Of a DNA stretch of 64,000 nt, positions 43,767 to 55,438 are shown piece by piece. Position 1 is the stretch's first letter. The number at the start of each line of letters is the position of its first letter. This DNA is from CADEED01 sp035765415 (lineage in GTDB: Bacteria > Pseudomonadota > Gammaproteobacteria > Steroidobacterales > Steroidobacteraceae). The translations under genes and the position numbers were made by a program. The notes under the pieces are model-generated. The model saw only the letters and a program-made list of their open reading frames with translations. It was not told the origin of the DNA and ran no database searches. The stretch covers positions 22,048 through 86,047 of the forward strand of contig DASTXR010000103.1 in NCBI GenBank assembly GCA_035765415.1. The letters are read 5' to 3'.

Positions 43767-44953
43767 TGAAAGGGTTCCTGCGCAAAGACGGCCGCAAAGG
43801 CATCCGCAACGTGGTCGCGGTGGCCTACCTGGTTGAATGCGCGCACCACGTCTCGCGCCTCATCGTGCAGAAGTCCGGTGCCGACGACGTGCACCTCATC
43901 GGCTTTCCCGGCTGCTACCCCAACAAGTATTCGCTGGAGATGATGCAGCGGCTGTGCACGCACCCGAACGTGGGCGCCGTGCTGCTCGTGTCGCTCGGCT
44001 GCGAGGGATTCAATCGCGAGCAGCTGCGCCGGACCATCGCCGCCAGCGGGCGGCCCGTCGACCTGCTGGTCATCCAGCAGTCCGGCGGCACCACGCGCAC
44101 GCTCAACGCCGGCCTCGACGTCGTGCGCAAGATGCGCTCGGAGCTGGCCAGGCAGACGCCCGTGCCCATGGGTTTCGAAGAACTCATCGTCGGCACCGTG
44201 TGCGGCGGTTCGGACGGCACCAGCGGCATCACCGCCAACCCCGCGGTCGGGCGCTGCTTCGACTGGCTCATCGAAAAAGGCTCGGCCTGCATCTTCGAGG
44301 AGACCGGCGAGCTCATCGGCTGCGAGCGCATCATGGCGTCGCGGGCCATCACTCCCGAGCTCGGGCGGGAAATCGAGGCCTGCGTCGACAAGGCCGCTAA
44401 CTACTACCGCATCATGGGATACGGCAGCTTCGCGCCCGGCAACGCGGAAGGCGGCCTGACCACGCTCGAAGAAAAATCCATGGGCGCCTATTCCAAGTCC
44501 GGCTCGTCGCCCATCAGCGGGCTCATAAAGCCCGGCGACCTGCCGCCGCGCGGCGGGCTCTATCTTCTCGACGTCGTGCCCGACGGCGAGCCGCGCTTCG
44601 GCTTCCCCAACATCTCGGACAACGCCGAAATCGTCGAGCTCATCGCCTGCGGCTCGCATCTCATCCTCTTCACCACGGGCCGCGGCTCGGTTGTCGGGTC
44701 CGCCATCTCGCCGGTCATCAAGGTCTGCGCGAATCCGGACACTTACGACCGCATGGCCGACGACATGGACGTGAACGCCGGGCGAATCCTGCGCGGCGCC
44801 GGGCTCGACGAAGTGGGCCGCGAGATCTTCGACCTGGTGCAGCGCGTCGCAGCCGGCGAGCTCTCCAAGTCCGAGGCACTCGGGCACCAGGAGTTCATTC
44901 TCACCTACAAACAATTCGAACCGATCGGTCCGGCTTGCCTGCCGGCCGCCTGA
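43766..44953 (+). CDS. UxaA-type dehydratase, large subunit
   Basis: A 395-residue UxaA C-terminal-type protein, an iron-dependent lyase that dehydrates sugar acids to 2-keto-3-deoxy acids. Features: GYxRKDGRKGIRN-like start (KGFLRKDGRKGIRNVVAVAYLVECAHHV), GFPGCYPN, LVSLGCEGF, VGTVCGGSDGTSGITANPAVGRCFD, with Cys likely serving as metal ligands. Family members act on altronate, galactarate or arabinonate; the specific acid here cannot be read from the sequence. Start ATG 43766 overlaps the small-subunit stop. Confidence 0.9.
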   Translation: MKGFLRKDGRKGIRNVVAVAYLVECAHHVSRLIVQKSGADDVHLIGFPGCYPNKYSLEMMQRLCTHPNVGAVLLVSLGCEGFNREQLRRTIAASGRPVDLLVIQQSGGTTRTLNAGLDVVRKMRSELARQTPVPMGFEELIVGTVCGGSDGTSGITANPAVGRCFDWLIEKGSACIFEETGELIGCERIMASRAITPELGREIEACVDKAANYYRIMGYGSFAPGNAEGGLTTLEEKSMGAYSKSGSSPISGLIKPGDLPPRGGLYLLDVVPDGEPRFGFPNISDNAEIVELIACGSHLILFTTGRGSVVGSAISPVIKVCANPDTYDRMADDMDVNAGRILRGAGLDEVGREIFDLVQRVAAGELSKSEALGHQEFILTYKQFEPIGPACLPAA

Positions 44954-44969
44954 AATCCGGGAGAGACTC

Positions 44970-45815
44970 TTGAAACTCGTGCGTTTTGGCTCCGCGGGCG
45001 CGGAGCGCCCAGGTCTCGTGCTCAATGACGGCGGCATTGCCGATCTGTCCGGCGTCATTCCCGATCTCGCGGGCACCGCCCTGTCGCGCGAATCCCTGAA
45101 AAAACTCGCCGCGCTCGATGCAGCCAAACTACCCAGGGCGCAGGCCGGCGTCCGCCTCGGCGCCTGCGTGGGCGGTGTTGGCAAGTTCATCGCCATCGGG
45201 CTCAACTACGCGGATCACGCCGCTGAAACCGGCGCCAGGATTCCCGAAGAACCCATCGTGTTCATGAAAGCCACGAGCTGCATCGTCGGCCCCAACGACA
45301 CCGTGCTCAAGCCGCGCGGCTCCATCAAGATGGACTGGGAAGTCGAGCTGGGCGTCGTCATTGGCGAGACCGCTCGCTATGTCAGCGAGCAGGACGCGCC
45401 GAACTACATCGCGGGCTATTGCGTGATCAACGACCTGTCCGAGCGTCATTTCCAGCTCGAGCGTGGCGGCCAATGGGACAAGGGCAAGGGTTGCGACACC
45501 TTCGGCCCGCTCGGTCCCTGGCTCGTCACCGCCGATGAAGTCGGCGACCCCGCCAACCTCTCGATGTGGCTGGACGTCAACGGCACGCGCCGCCAGAACG
45601 GCTCGACGCGCACGATGATCTTCAAGCCCGCGTTCCTCGTGAGCTACCTGAGCCAGTTCATGAGCCTGCACCCGGGCGACGTGATCACCACGGGCACGCC
45701 GCCCGGAGTCGGCATGGGCATCAAGCCCACGCCGATTTTCCTGAACGTCGGCGACGTCATGGAGCTCGGCATCGAGAAGCTGGGCCAGCAACGACAGGTG
45801 GTCGCTGCCGCGTAG
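44970..45815 (+). CDS. Fumarylacetoacetate hydrolase (FAH) family protein
   Basis: A 281-residue FAH-family hydrolase. The divalent-metal site is formed by EEPIVFMK, DWEVELGVVIG (Glu, Glu) and INDLSERHFQLERGGQWDKGKGCDTFGPLGPWLVT (Asp), with the family end TGTPPGVGMG. This subgroup includes 2,4-didehydro-3-deoxy-L-rhamnonate/fuconate hydrolases that release pyruvate and L-lactate. Start is TTG 44970 with GGGAGAG five bases upstream. Next to a sugar-acid dehydratase and a lactate-type dehydrogenase, that reaction fits well; it remains inference. Confidence 0.88.
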   Translation: MKLVRFGSAGAERPGLVLNDGGIADLSGVIPDLAGTALSRESLKKLAALDAAKLPRAQAGVRLGACVGGVGKFIAIGLNYADHAAETGARIPEEPIVFMKATSCIVGPNDTVLKPRGSIKMDWEVELGVVIGETARYVSEQDAPNYIAGYCVINDLSERHFQLERGGQWDKGKGCDTFGPLGPWLVTADEVGDPANLSMWLDVNGTRRQNGSTRTMIFKPAFLVSYLSQFMSLHPGDVITTGTPPGVGMGIKPTPIFLNVGDVMELGIEKLGQQRQVVAAA

Positions 45816-45826
45816 TGGTTCTACGC

Positions 45827-46960
45827 ATGCCCGTCATCACCAGCACCGGCGACCTGCGCGAAATCGCGCGCCGGCGCATTCCGCGCGCGTTGTTCGACTA
45901 CATCGACCGCGGTTCCTACGACGAAGTGACCTGGACGCGCAATCGCGACGATCTGCGCGCCATCCAGCTCCGCCAGCGCGTCATGGTCGACGTGTCGCGC
46001 CTGTCGGTCGCCACCACGGTGCTCGGTGAGCCCTGGTCCCTGCCAGTGGGACTCGCTCCCACCGGCCTCACCGGGTTCTTTCATCGCGACGGCGAGATCG
46101 AAGCGGCGCGCGCCGCGCAGGCGGCGGGTGTGCCATTCACGCTGAGCACCATGTCCATCTGTTCCATCGAGGACGTGCGCGCGGCGGTGGACGGCGATTT
46201 CTGGTTCCAGCTCTATCTCATGCGCGATCGCGGATTCAACGAAGCGTTGATTGCGCGGGCGCGCGAAGCGCGATGCTCCGCGCTCATGGTCACGCTCGAC
46301 CTGCCGCTGCAGGCGTTGCGCCGGCGAGATCCGAAGAACGGCTTGTGCGTACCGCCGCGGATGACGCCCGCGAACGCGCTGGAAATCCTCCTGCGTCCGC
46401 GCTGGCTCACCGGCGTGTTGTTAGGGCGCCGCCGCACGCTCGGCAATCTCGCGGCCTTCTTCCCGGAACGCGGAATCGGCGAGCTGTCCGAATGGGTGGG
46501 TGGGCAGTTCGATCCTTCGATCACCTGGAAGGACGTCGCCTGGGTGCGCGAACGCTGGCCCGGCAAGCTCGTCGTGAAGGGTGTGCTCGATGCCGAAGAC
46601 GCGCGCATGGCCCAGGCGACCGGCGTGGATGCGATCGTGGTCTCCAACCACGGCGGCCGCCAGCTCGACGGCGCCACGTCGACCATCGCCGCTCTGCCCC
46701 GCGTGGTCGATGCCGTCACCGGGCGTTGCGAAGTGCTTCTGGATGGCGGCATCACCTCGGGCCAGGACGTGCTCAAGGCGCTCGCGCTCGGGGCGCGCGC
46801 GTGCCTCATCGGCAAGGCCTATCTATATGGATTGTCGGCGCTGGGTGGCGACGGCGTGTCACTGGCGCTGCAGTTGCTGCGCCGTGAGCTCGAGGTTTCG
46901 ATGGCCCTGACCGGACTCAACGACGTTCGCGACGTCGATTCGCGCATACTCCGCACCTGA
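45827..46960 (+). CDS. FMN-dependent alpha-hydroxy-acid dehydrogenase (L-lactate dehydrogenase type)
   Basis: A 377-residue flavoprotein of the LldD/glycolate-oxidase family. Motifs: PVGLAPTGLTGFFHRDGE, FWFQLYLMRDR, VTLDLPL, LVVKGVLDAEDA (Lys), VVSNHGGRQLDG with active-site His, and the FMN-phosphate loop LLDGGITSGQDVLKALALGARACLIG. It would oxidise L-lactate or a similar hydroxy acid to the keto acid. It follows the FAH hydrolase, which could supply the lactate. ATG 45827; a GTG at 45815 is also in frame. Confidence 0.9.
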   Translation: MPVITSTGDLREIARRRIPRALFDYIDRGSYDEVTWTRNRDDLRAIQLRQRVMVDVSRLSVATTVLGEPWSLPVGLAPTGLTGFFHRDGEIEAARAAQAAGVPFTLSTMSICSIEDVRAAVDGDFWFQLYLMRDRGFNEALIARAREARCSALMVTLDLPLQALRRRDPKNGLCVPPRMTPANALEILLRPRWLTGVLLGRRRTLGNLAAFFPERGIGELSEWVGGQFDPSITWKDVAWVRERWPGKLVVKGVLDAEDARMAQATGVDAIVVSNHGGRQLDGATSTIAALPRVVDAVTGRCEVLLDGGITSGQDVLKALALGARACLIGKAYLYGLSALGGDGVSLALQLLRRELEVSMALTGLNDVRDVDSRILRT

Positions 46961-47003
46961 CGCCTTCGCGGCGCGAAAACGATGCGCCCGGATATCGCTG
47001 CAG

Positions 47004-47336
47004 TCAGCCGGTGCCGGTCAGCAATCCGTCGACTTCTGAAATCCGCGCGATGGCAACCAGCGATGACGGAAGATTTTCGAGCGTGACGGCGCGCGACTTG
47101 CGCCGGCCCCAGGCCAGCCAGTCGAGCAACACCGCGAGGCCGGCGCTGTCCGCGCGGGTGACGGCACTGCAGTCGATGACGAGGCGGTCGGCGCGCGAGC
47201 TTTCGAGAACCAGGATGCCGAGCTGACGCGCATCACGCGCCGTGGCGAACGTGAGTTCGCCGCTGACCACGACACGCCCGTTGCTGGGCTCGCTGATCTC
47301 GATGCGCACGCTCCTGTTCGCCTCTCCCTTGTTCAT
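47004..47336 (-). CDS. mlaB: STAS-domain protein MlaB
   Basis: A 110-residue STAS-domain protein, last in the mlaFEDCB operon. It binds the MlaF ATPase and stabilises the MlaFEDB complex in E. coli. STAS features: GRVVVSGELTFATA, LVIDCSAVTRADSAGLAVLLDWLAWGRRK (with the conserved D-S-A-G loop). It ends 43 bases from the convergent dehydrogenase gene. ATG 47336 lies 19 bases after mlaC. Confidence 0.88.
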   Translation of the reverse strand: MNKGEANRSVRIEISEPSNGRVVVSGELTFATARDARQLGILVLESSRADRLVIDCSAVTRADSAGLAVLLDWLAWGRRKSRAVTLENLPSSLVAIARISEVDGLLTGTG

Positions 47337-47355
47337 CTAACGATGGCTCATGGCA

Positions 47356-48039
47356 TCAGGTGGACTTGACCTTGGCAGCCTTGGCGCTCTGCGCCTTGGC
47401 TTCGAGACGCGCGATGACCGCGTCCAGGCCCTTCTGCTGCACTTCCGCGCCGTAGTCTTCACGGTAGCTCTTCACGTAGCTGATGCCGTCGATGACCACG
47501 TCCCAGGCTTTCCACTCGCCTTTGACCTTGCGCAGGCTGTAGTTGACCCCGACCTTGGTGCCGTTGGAACGCTTGATCTCGGTGCGCACGGTGGCGCGTT
47601 CGTCGGTGGGAGCAACCTTGGTGGGCAGCACCCTCAGCCGATCGCCGGTGAACTCGACCATGGCATCGCCGTAGGTGTAGAGCAGCGACTGATAGAACGC
47701 CTCCACGAAGCGCTTGCGCTGCTCGGGCGTGGCGTTGCGCCAGTGGGTGCCCAGCACCAATTGCGCGGCGTATGGCGTGTCGAAATGCGGCAGCAGCGTG
47801 TTGGCCACCAGTTCGTACAGCCCGGTGGGATCCTTGCGGAACTCGGCGCGCCGCGCGTCGATGCCCGACAACAGGATGTTGGCCGAGCTTTCGATGAGCT
47901 GTGACGGACCGCTGGTATCGACCGTTGTCGGGACAGCTTTGGCGGCGTCGGCCGCCTGCGCGACTCCCACCGACAGGCATGCCACTAACAAACCCGCCAT
48001 GAACCGGGCCTGAACGTTACGCTTCATCGATTGCATCAT
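47356..48039 (-). CDS. mlaC: Periplasmic phospholipid-binding protein MlaC
   Basis: A 227-residue periplasmic shuttle between MlaA and the inner-membrane complex. A signal peptide ends near VGVAQA-AD (about residue 29). The mature fold has SSANILLSGIDARRAEFRKD, TLLPHFDTPYAAQLVLG, WRNATPEQRKRFVEAFYQSLLYTYGDAMVEFTG and GVNYSLRKVKGEWKAWDVVIDGISYVKSYREDY, all typical of the Ttg2D/MlaC family. The start overlaps the mlaD stop (ATGA). It ends in a Lys/Ala-rich tail. Confidence 0.95.
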   Translation of the reverse strand: MMQSMKRNVQARFMAGLLVACLSVGVAQAADAAKAVPTTVDTSGPSQLIESSANILLSGIDARRAEFRKDPTGLYELVANTLLPHFDTPYAAQLVLGTHWRNATPEQRKRFVEAFYQSLLYTYGDAMVEFTGDRLRVLPTKVAPTDERATVRTEIKRSNGTKVGVNYSLRKVKGEWKAWDVVIDGISYVKSYREDYGAEVQQKGLDAVIARLEAKAQSAKAAKVKST

Positions 48040-48551
48040 TTCTGCTCCTGTGCGGCCGGCTCCTCGCTCTTCTGCTCATCGGGTCCCTTGCTTGCCATAT
48101 TGGCAAAGAACTTGTTGACCAGACTCTCGAGCACGATGGCCGACTGTGTGAACTCGATTTGACCGCCCTGCTTCAGGAAGGTTTCCGAGCCTCCGGGGCC
48201 GATGCCGATGTATTTGCCGCCCAGCAATCCGGCGGTCTGGATGCTGGCATCGCTGTCTTCCGGGATCTCCTGGTACTGATCCTCGATGCGCAACACGACT
48301 GCCGCCTTGAAGTCCTTGGGGTCGAATCTGATTGACTCGACACGCCCGACGCGAACGCCGGCCATCGTCACCGGCGAGCCAGGCTTGAGATCGCCGATGT
48401 TGTCGAACTTCGCCGTGACGGTGTACCCGCCGTCGCTGCCGCCCAGCTTGAGCGACGTGCCCGGCAATTGCGTGGTCAGGAACGCAAGCGCAGTGAAGCC
48501 GAGCAGGACGAACAACCCGGTGCCGATTTCGAGAGAGCGTGAATTTTTCAT
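48036..48551 (-). CDS. mlaD: MCE-domain phospholipid transport protein MlaD
   Basis: A 171-residue single-pass protein. The N-terminal transmembrane helix is LEIGTGLFVLLGFTALAFLTT (about 6-26), then one MCE domain (YTVTAKFDNIGDLKPGSPVTMAGVRVGRVESI; TAGLLGGKYIGIGPGG) that forms the hexameric lipid channel. A short acidic, Gln-rich C-terminal tail ends it. It starts 13 bases after mlaE. Confidence 0.95.
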   Translation of the reverse strand: MKNSRSLEIGTGLFVLLGFTALAFLTTQLPGTSLKLGGSDGGYTVTAKFDNIGDLKPGSPVTMAGVRVGRVESIRFDPKDFKAAVVLRIEDQYQEIPEDSDASIQTAGLLGGKYIGIGPGGSETFLKQGGQIEFTQSAIVLESLVNKFFANMASKGPDEQKSEEPAAQEQK

Positions 48552-48564
48552 GTTCGGGATCCGA

Positions 48565-49335
48565 TCAGGACTTTGTTAGGAAGGCCGCGGTCAGCAGGTA
48601 GTTGAGCAGCAGCACCATGACCGACGAGGTGACCACGGTGCGCGTGGTGGCCAGGCCCACGCCTTCGGGAGTGGGCTCGCTGTGGTATCCCTCGTACACG
48701 GCGATGAGACTGCAGGCCACGCCGAACACCAGGCTCTTGACGATGCCTTCGTTGACGTCGCGCAGGTCCACGGCGTTCTGCGTCTGCGACCAGAACGCGC
48801 CGACGTCGACGCCCATCTGCTGCACGCCGATGAGCTGGGCGCCGAACAGCCCGATGACGCTGAACGTGGCGGCCAGCAGCGGCATGGCGATGATTCCACC
48901 GAGAAATCTCGGCGCGATGACGTGACGCAGCGGATCCACCGCCATCATCTGCATGGCGGTGAGTTGATCGGTGCTCTTCATGAGGCCGATCTCCGAGGTC
49001 AGCGATGTACCGGCGCGCCCGGCGAACAACAGCGCGGTGAGCACCGGCCCGAGCACCTTGAGCATGCCCAGCGCCGCGAGCACGCCGAGGGAATCCTCGG
49101 AACCGAATCTCTGCAGCGTGTCGAAGCCGAGCAGGCCGAGGACCATGCCGACGAAGAGCCCGGACAACATGACGATGACCAGCGAGCGCGCACCGGCGTT
49201 GTAGATCTGCCGGACGATGAGGCCGGGCTTGGCGAACGCGGGAACGATGCGCGCGCACACCTGCACGAAGAACAGCGACATGCTGCCGATGCGGCGCAGC
49301 CACGTAACGGCCAGGGAATCCACGGTGGCGTTCAA
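48565..49335 (-). CDS. mlaE: Phospholipid ABC transporter permease MlaE
   Basis: A 256-residue permease of the MlaE/Ttg2B family with five to six membrane segments. Family landmarks include the GLFVGMVLGLLGFDTLQRFGSEDSLGVLAALGMLKVLGPVLTALLFAGRAGTSLTSEIG region and the coupling-helix segment STDQLTAMQMMAVDPLRHVIAPRFLGG. The ATG overlaps the mlaF stop (49332-49335). Together with MlaF, D and B it forms the inner-membrane complex. Confidence 0.95.
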   Translation of the reverse strand: MNATVDSLAVTWLRRIGSMSLFFVQVCARIVPAFAKPGLIVRQIYNAGARSLVIVMLSGLFVGMVLGLLGFDTLQRFGSEDSLGVLAALGMLKVLGPVLTALLFAGRAGTSLTSEIGLMKSTDQLTAMQMMAVDPLRHVIAPRFLGGIIAMPLLAATFSVIGLFGAQLIGVQQMGVDVGAFWSQTQNAVDLRDVNEGIVKSLVFGVACSLIAVYEGYHSEPTPEGVGLATTRTVVTSSVMVLLLNYLLTAAFLTKS

Positions 49336-50180
49336 GCGTCTCCCTCGAGCAGATCCAGCGCAAGATCGCGCGCCGGGTAGTGAAACGCCACGGGCCCGTC
49401 GGCAAGGCCGCCCATGAACTGGAGCACTTCCGGACGATCGCTCCGGTGCAGCTCCGCGGGCGTCCCCTGCGCGACCACGCGGCCGCCCGAGAGCAGGAAG
49501 CTGTCGTCGGCGATCGTCGAAAGCTCGTGTACGTCGTGGGACACCACGATACTTGTGATGCCCAGCGCGTCATTGAGTTGCTTGATGAGCCGGCAGATGA
49601 CGCCCATCGAAATCGGATCGAGGCCCACGAAAGGCTCGTCGTAGATCAGCAGCTCGGGATCCATGACGATGGCGCGGGCCAGCGCCACGCGCCTCGCCAT
49701 GCCGCCCGAGAGCTCGGCCGGCATCAGCCGTGCGGCGCCGCGCAGACCCACGGCCTGGAGCTTGGTCAACACCAGCTGGCGGATCAGGGATTCCGGAAGT
49801 TGGGTGTGTGCGCGCAACGGAAACGCGACGTTCTCGTACACGTCTTCGTCGGTGAGCAGCGCGCCATTCTGGAACAGCATGCCCATGCGGCGGCGCAAGG
49901 CGAACAACTCTTTGCCCGACATCTGCGCCACTTCGCGGCCCCACGCCTTTACGCTGCCTCGCTCGGCCTGGACCTGCCCGGTGATGAGCCGCAGCAGCGT
50001 GGTCTTGCCGGTGCCCGAGGGACCCATGAACGCCGTGATACGCCCGCGGCGCGCTTCGATGTCCACGCCGTCGAAAATCTTGCGGCCACCAATGGAATAG
50101 TGGACATCGCGGACCTCAATTACGGCATCGCCGGCTGGCGCCGGCGATCCGTTCGCGTGTTTCGTTGGCAAATCGCTCAA
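49332..50180 (-). CDS. mlaF: Phospholipid ABC transporter ATP-binding protein MlaF
   Basis: A 282-residue ATPase. Walker A GPSGTGKTT at about 53-61, Q-loop LFQNGALL, signature LSGGMARRVALARAI, Walker B LLIYDEPFVGLD, H-loop VVSHDVHE. This is the first gene of mlaFEDCB. No clear start exists: TTG 50180 (LSDLPTK) is used because it gives the usual length; the frame is open to 50294, but that would enter the promoter region of the divergent SUF regulator. Confidence 0.9.
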   Translation of the reverse strand: MSDLPTKHANGSPAPAGDAVIEVRDVHYSIGGRKIFDGVDIEARRGRITAFMGPSGTGKTTLLRLITGQVQAERGSVKAWGREVAQMSGKELFALRRRMGMLFQNGALLTDEDVYENVAFPLRAHTQLPESLIRQLVLTKLQAVGLRGAARLMPAELSGGMARRVALARAIVMDPELLIYDEPFVGLDPISMGVICRLIKQLNDALGITSIVVSHDVHELSTIADDSFLLSGGRVVAQGTPAELHRSDRPEVLQFMGGLADGPVAFHYPARDLALDLLEGDA

Positions 50181-50318
50181 GCGTCCCCGTGGTCCGGTGT
50201 CTCGAAGGCCGCGAAGGATAACAAAAGGACCCCCTCCCGGCTTTCTGAAGCATTGAATCCGTACTAAACTGGTCCCACTTAAAACGGGCTCCAATTAGGG
50301 GCCTGGAGTAATCACGAG

Positions 50319-50788
50319 ATGCTTCGGATCGGCAAACTCACCGACTACGCCACGGTAATCCTGGCCACGCTCGCCTCCGACCGGTCGCGCCTGCAAAACG
50401 CCGGCAGCCTGGCGGAACGCACGCATATTGCGGCGCCCACCGTCAGCAAGCTGCTCAAGCAGCTGCATCGCGCGGGCCTCGTGGTGTCCACGCGTGGCAC
50501 CCACGGGGGCTATCAACTGGCCCGCGACCCCGAGGCCATCAGCGCCGCCACCATTCTCGACGCACTCGAGGGGCCCATCGCGCTCACCGAATGCTCCTCG
50601 GCCACCGGCCATTGCGGCATCGAGCACACCTGCTCCGTCGGCAGGGCCTGGCAGCGACTGAACGTCGCCATCCGCCGTTCGCTGAACGAAATCTCGCTGG
50701 CGCAACTCGCCGGCATGGACAGCCGGACCCCGTCGATGCCGATCGAACGCGAGCTCAAGCAACTGATCCGTCCGCCCAAGGTGCAGGC

Positions 50789-50792
<4 letters not shown>
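50319..50792 (+). CDS. Rrf2-family Fe-S cluster-sensing regulator of the SUF operon
   Basis: A 157-residue IscR-like regulator. A winged helix (YATVILATLASDRSRLQNAGSLAERTHIAAPTVSKLLKQLHRAGLV, THGGYQLARDPEAISAATILDALEG) is followed by three Cys at about 92, 99 and 105 (ECSSATGHCGIEHTC), the expected [2Fe-2S] ligands. It should report cluster status and regulate the suf genes that follow. The leader has a possible -35 TTGAAT at 50253-50258 but no clear -10. The ATG overlaps nothing upstream; its stop overlaps sufB (ATGA). Confidence 0.92.
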
Positions 50793-52991
<2,199 letters not shown>

Positions 52992-52992
<1 letters not shown>

Positions 52993-54200
52993 TGTCCATC
53001 GCATTGCCGACCAACAGGGACGAGAACTGGCGCTACGCCAACCTGCGCCCGCTCGCCAAGGCGAAAGCGGACGCAGTCGAGGCTGGTGCGCGTCCGGCGC
53101 CCGGCTCCATCGCGCTGCCGGCTGCGCTGCCTGACTACGAACGCTGGGTGTTCGTCGACGGACGGTTCGCCGCGGACCTGTCGACGCCCGCGCCCGACTC
53201 CTGCGCCACGTTGCTGAACGCGCGCGATGCGGGTGAGGATTTCTCGGCCATGCTCGACGCCGCCATCGCCTCGGAAGGCGCGGACTTCGCGCTGGCGCGC
53301 GTGAACGGCATGCGCGGCGACCAGGTGCTGCACATCGCTCCGCCCGATGGCGCCACAGCGGCCATCGAAATCACTTTCGTGGCCAGCGCCGGTGCGGCTG
53401 CCGGCACCTCCTATCCGCGTGTGCAGGTGCATGCCGGGCGCAATGCGCAATTGCGCCTGGTCGAGCGCCACATCAGCGCCGGCGGCGCCGACTCGGTCGT
53501 CAACGCCGCATTCGACCTCGCGCTGCGAGCCGATGCGAACATCGACCACTGCCGGCTGCAGAACGTGGCCGATGCGGCCAGCTGCTTCGACACCCTGATC
53601 GCACATGTGGGCGAACGCGCAAACTACCGCCTGCGCACCATCACGCTGGGCGGACTCACGTCGCGCTCCACGGTGCTGGTCAGGCTCGCAGGCCGCGGGG
53701 CGCGCTGCGAGCTCACCGCCGGCAGTATTGCCAATGGCATCCAGACCCATGATGTGTTCGCCGAGATCGAGCACGGCAACGCCGACACGGTGACTCGCGA
53801 GCTCTACCGCGGCATCGCCACCGATCGCGGCAAGCTCGGCTTCAACGGCAAGATGGTGGTGCGCGAGTCCGCGCCCGGCGCCGATTCCGACCAGTCACTC
53901 AAGACCCTGCTCACGGGGCATGGCGCGGAAGCCTCGGTGCGCCCGCAGCTCGAGATCTACACCGACAAGGTGCGCGCCAAACACGGCGCGACCACCGGCA
54001 AGCTCGACGAGCAGATGCTGTTCTACCTGCTGTCGCGCGGCATCGACCGGCGCACCGCGCAGACGCTGCTGCAGTGGGCGTTCATCGAAGACGCGATCTC
54101 GCGCATGGACTGTGCTCCGCTGCGCGCGGAAATCGAACAACTGGTCGCGGCGCAGCTCAACGAGGTGTCCGCGCTCGAAGGTCTGTTAGGCAAGCCATGA
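52992..54200 (+). CDS. sufD: Fe-S cluster assembly protein SufD
   Basis: A 402-residue SufD, partner of SufB. It begins with the family's NRDENWRYANLRPL and has the beta-helix core and C-terminal ATTGKLDEQMLFYLLSRGIDRRTAQTLLQWAFIEDAI. Identity to SufB is visible in the last 80 residues. ATG 52992 overlaps the sufC TGA; a GTG three bases upstream is possible. Confidence 0.93.
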
Positions 54201-55438
54201 ACGCGAACCCCGCTTACGAAAGCTACGACGCGCAACGCGTGTGGCGCGACTTCCCCATCCTCGCCCGCCAGGTGCACGGACGGCCGCTGGTCTTCCTCGA
54301 CAGCGCTGCGTCTTCGCAGCGCCCGACCAAGGTCATCGCGGCGGTGGACACTTACGAAAAACTGCACCACGCCAACGTGCATCGCGGCGTGCACCAGTTG
54401 AGCCAGGAAGCGACGCAGATGTTCGAGCATGCGCGCGAGCGCGTGCGCGCCTTCGTCAATGCCGCCTCCACGCGCGAAGTCATCTTCACGCGCGGCACCA
54501 CCGAGTCCATCAACCTCGTGGCGCAGTCGTATGCGCGGCCCCGCCTGCAGCGCGGCGACGAAATCCTGCTCACCGCGCTCGAACACCACGCCAACATCGT
54601 TCCCTGGCAACTCGTCGCGGAGCAGACCGGCGCCGTCGTCAAGGCCGTGCCCATGGATCGTCGCGGTGTCATCGACGCGGCGAACGTCGCCGCGCACATG
54701 AACGAACGCACGCGCATCGTCGCGTGCGCACACGTATCGAATGCGCTGGGCACCGTGCTGCCGGTCCGCGAAATCACCAAGCTGGCGCATGCGCGCGGCG
54801 CGGTGGTGCTCGTCGATGGCGCCCAGGCCGTGCCGCATCAGCGCGTGGACCTGCAGGCGCTCGACTGCGACTTCTACGCATTCTCCGCGCACAAGATGTA
54901 CGGCCCCACGGGCATCGGCGCGCTCGTCGGGCGCGAGTCGCTGCTCGAGGCCATGCCGCCGTGGCAAGGCGGCGGCGACATGATCCTCACCGTGAGTTTC
55001 GAGAAGACCACGTACAACGTGCTGCCCTTCAAGTTCGAGGCCGGCACGCCGAACATCTCGGGCGCGGTGGGCATGGCGGCCGCTGTCGATTACATCGACT
55101 CGCTCGGCATTGACAACATCCATGCGCATGAGCAGCGCCTGCTGGCGCTCGCAACCCGCAAGCTCGAAGCGGTTCCCGGTCTAACCATCATCGGCACCGC
55201 GCCTGACAAGGCAGCGGTGATCTCCTTCACCATCGAGGGCATTCACCCGCACGATCTCGGCACCATTCTCGACGCGGAAGGCGTTGCCGTGCGCACGGGG
55301 CATCACTGCGCGATGCCGGTCATGGAATTCTTCAACGTTCCCGCCACGGCGCGAGCGTCGTTCGCCTGTTATTCGCGCGAGTCCGACATCGACGCGCTGG
55401 TCGCGGCGCTGGCCAGGGCGCGCGAGGTGTTCGGCTGA
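54197..55438 (+). CDS. sufS: Cysteine desulfurase SufS
   Basis: A 413-residue PLP enzyme of group II that takes sulfur from cysteine. PLP-binding Lys233 is in FSAHKMYGP; persulfide Cys371 is in RTGHHCAMP; other PLP contacts are in LEHHANIVPWQ and VDGAQAVPH. It would transfer sulfur to SufU, encoded next. ATG 54197 overlaps the sufD stop (ATGA). Confidence 0.96.
   Translation: MNANPAYESYDAQRVWRDFPILARQVHGRPLVFLDSAASSQRPTKVIAAVDTYEKLHHANVHRGVHQLSQEATQMFEHARERVRAFVNAASTREVIFTRGTTESINLVAQSYARPRLQRGDEILLTALEHHANIVPWQLVAEQTGAVVKAVPMDRRGVIDAANVAAHMNERTRIVACAHVSNALGTVLPVREITKLAHARGAVVLVDGAQAVPHQRVDLQALDCDFYAFSAHKMYGPTGIGALVGRESLLEAMPPWQGGGDMILTVSFEKTTYNVLPFKFEAGTPNISGAVGMAAAVDYIDSLGIDNIHAHEQRLLALATRKLEAVPGLTIIGTAPDKAAVISFTIEGIHPHDLGTILDAEGVAVRTGHHCAMPVMEFFNVPATARASFACYSRESDIDALVAALARAREVFG

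Noticed and set aside
50253..50284. A defined Rrf2/IscR operator and promoter upstream of the SUF regulator
   Set aside because: A -35-like TTGAAT is present, but no matching -10 box or clear palindrome could be defended.
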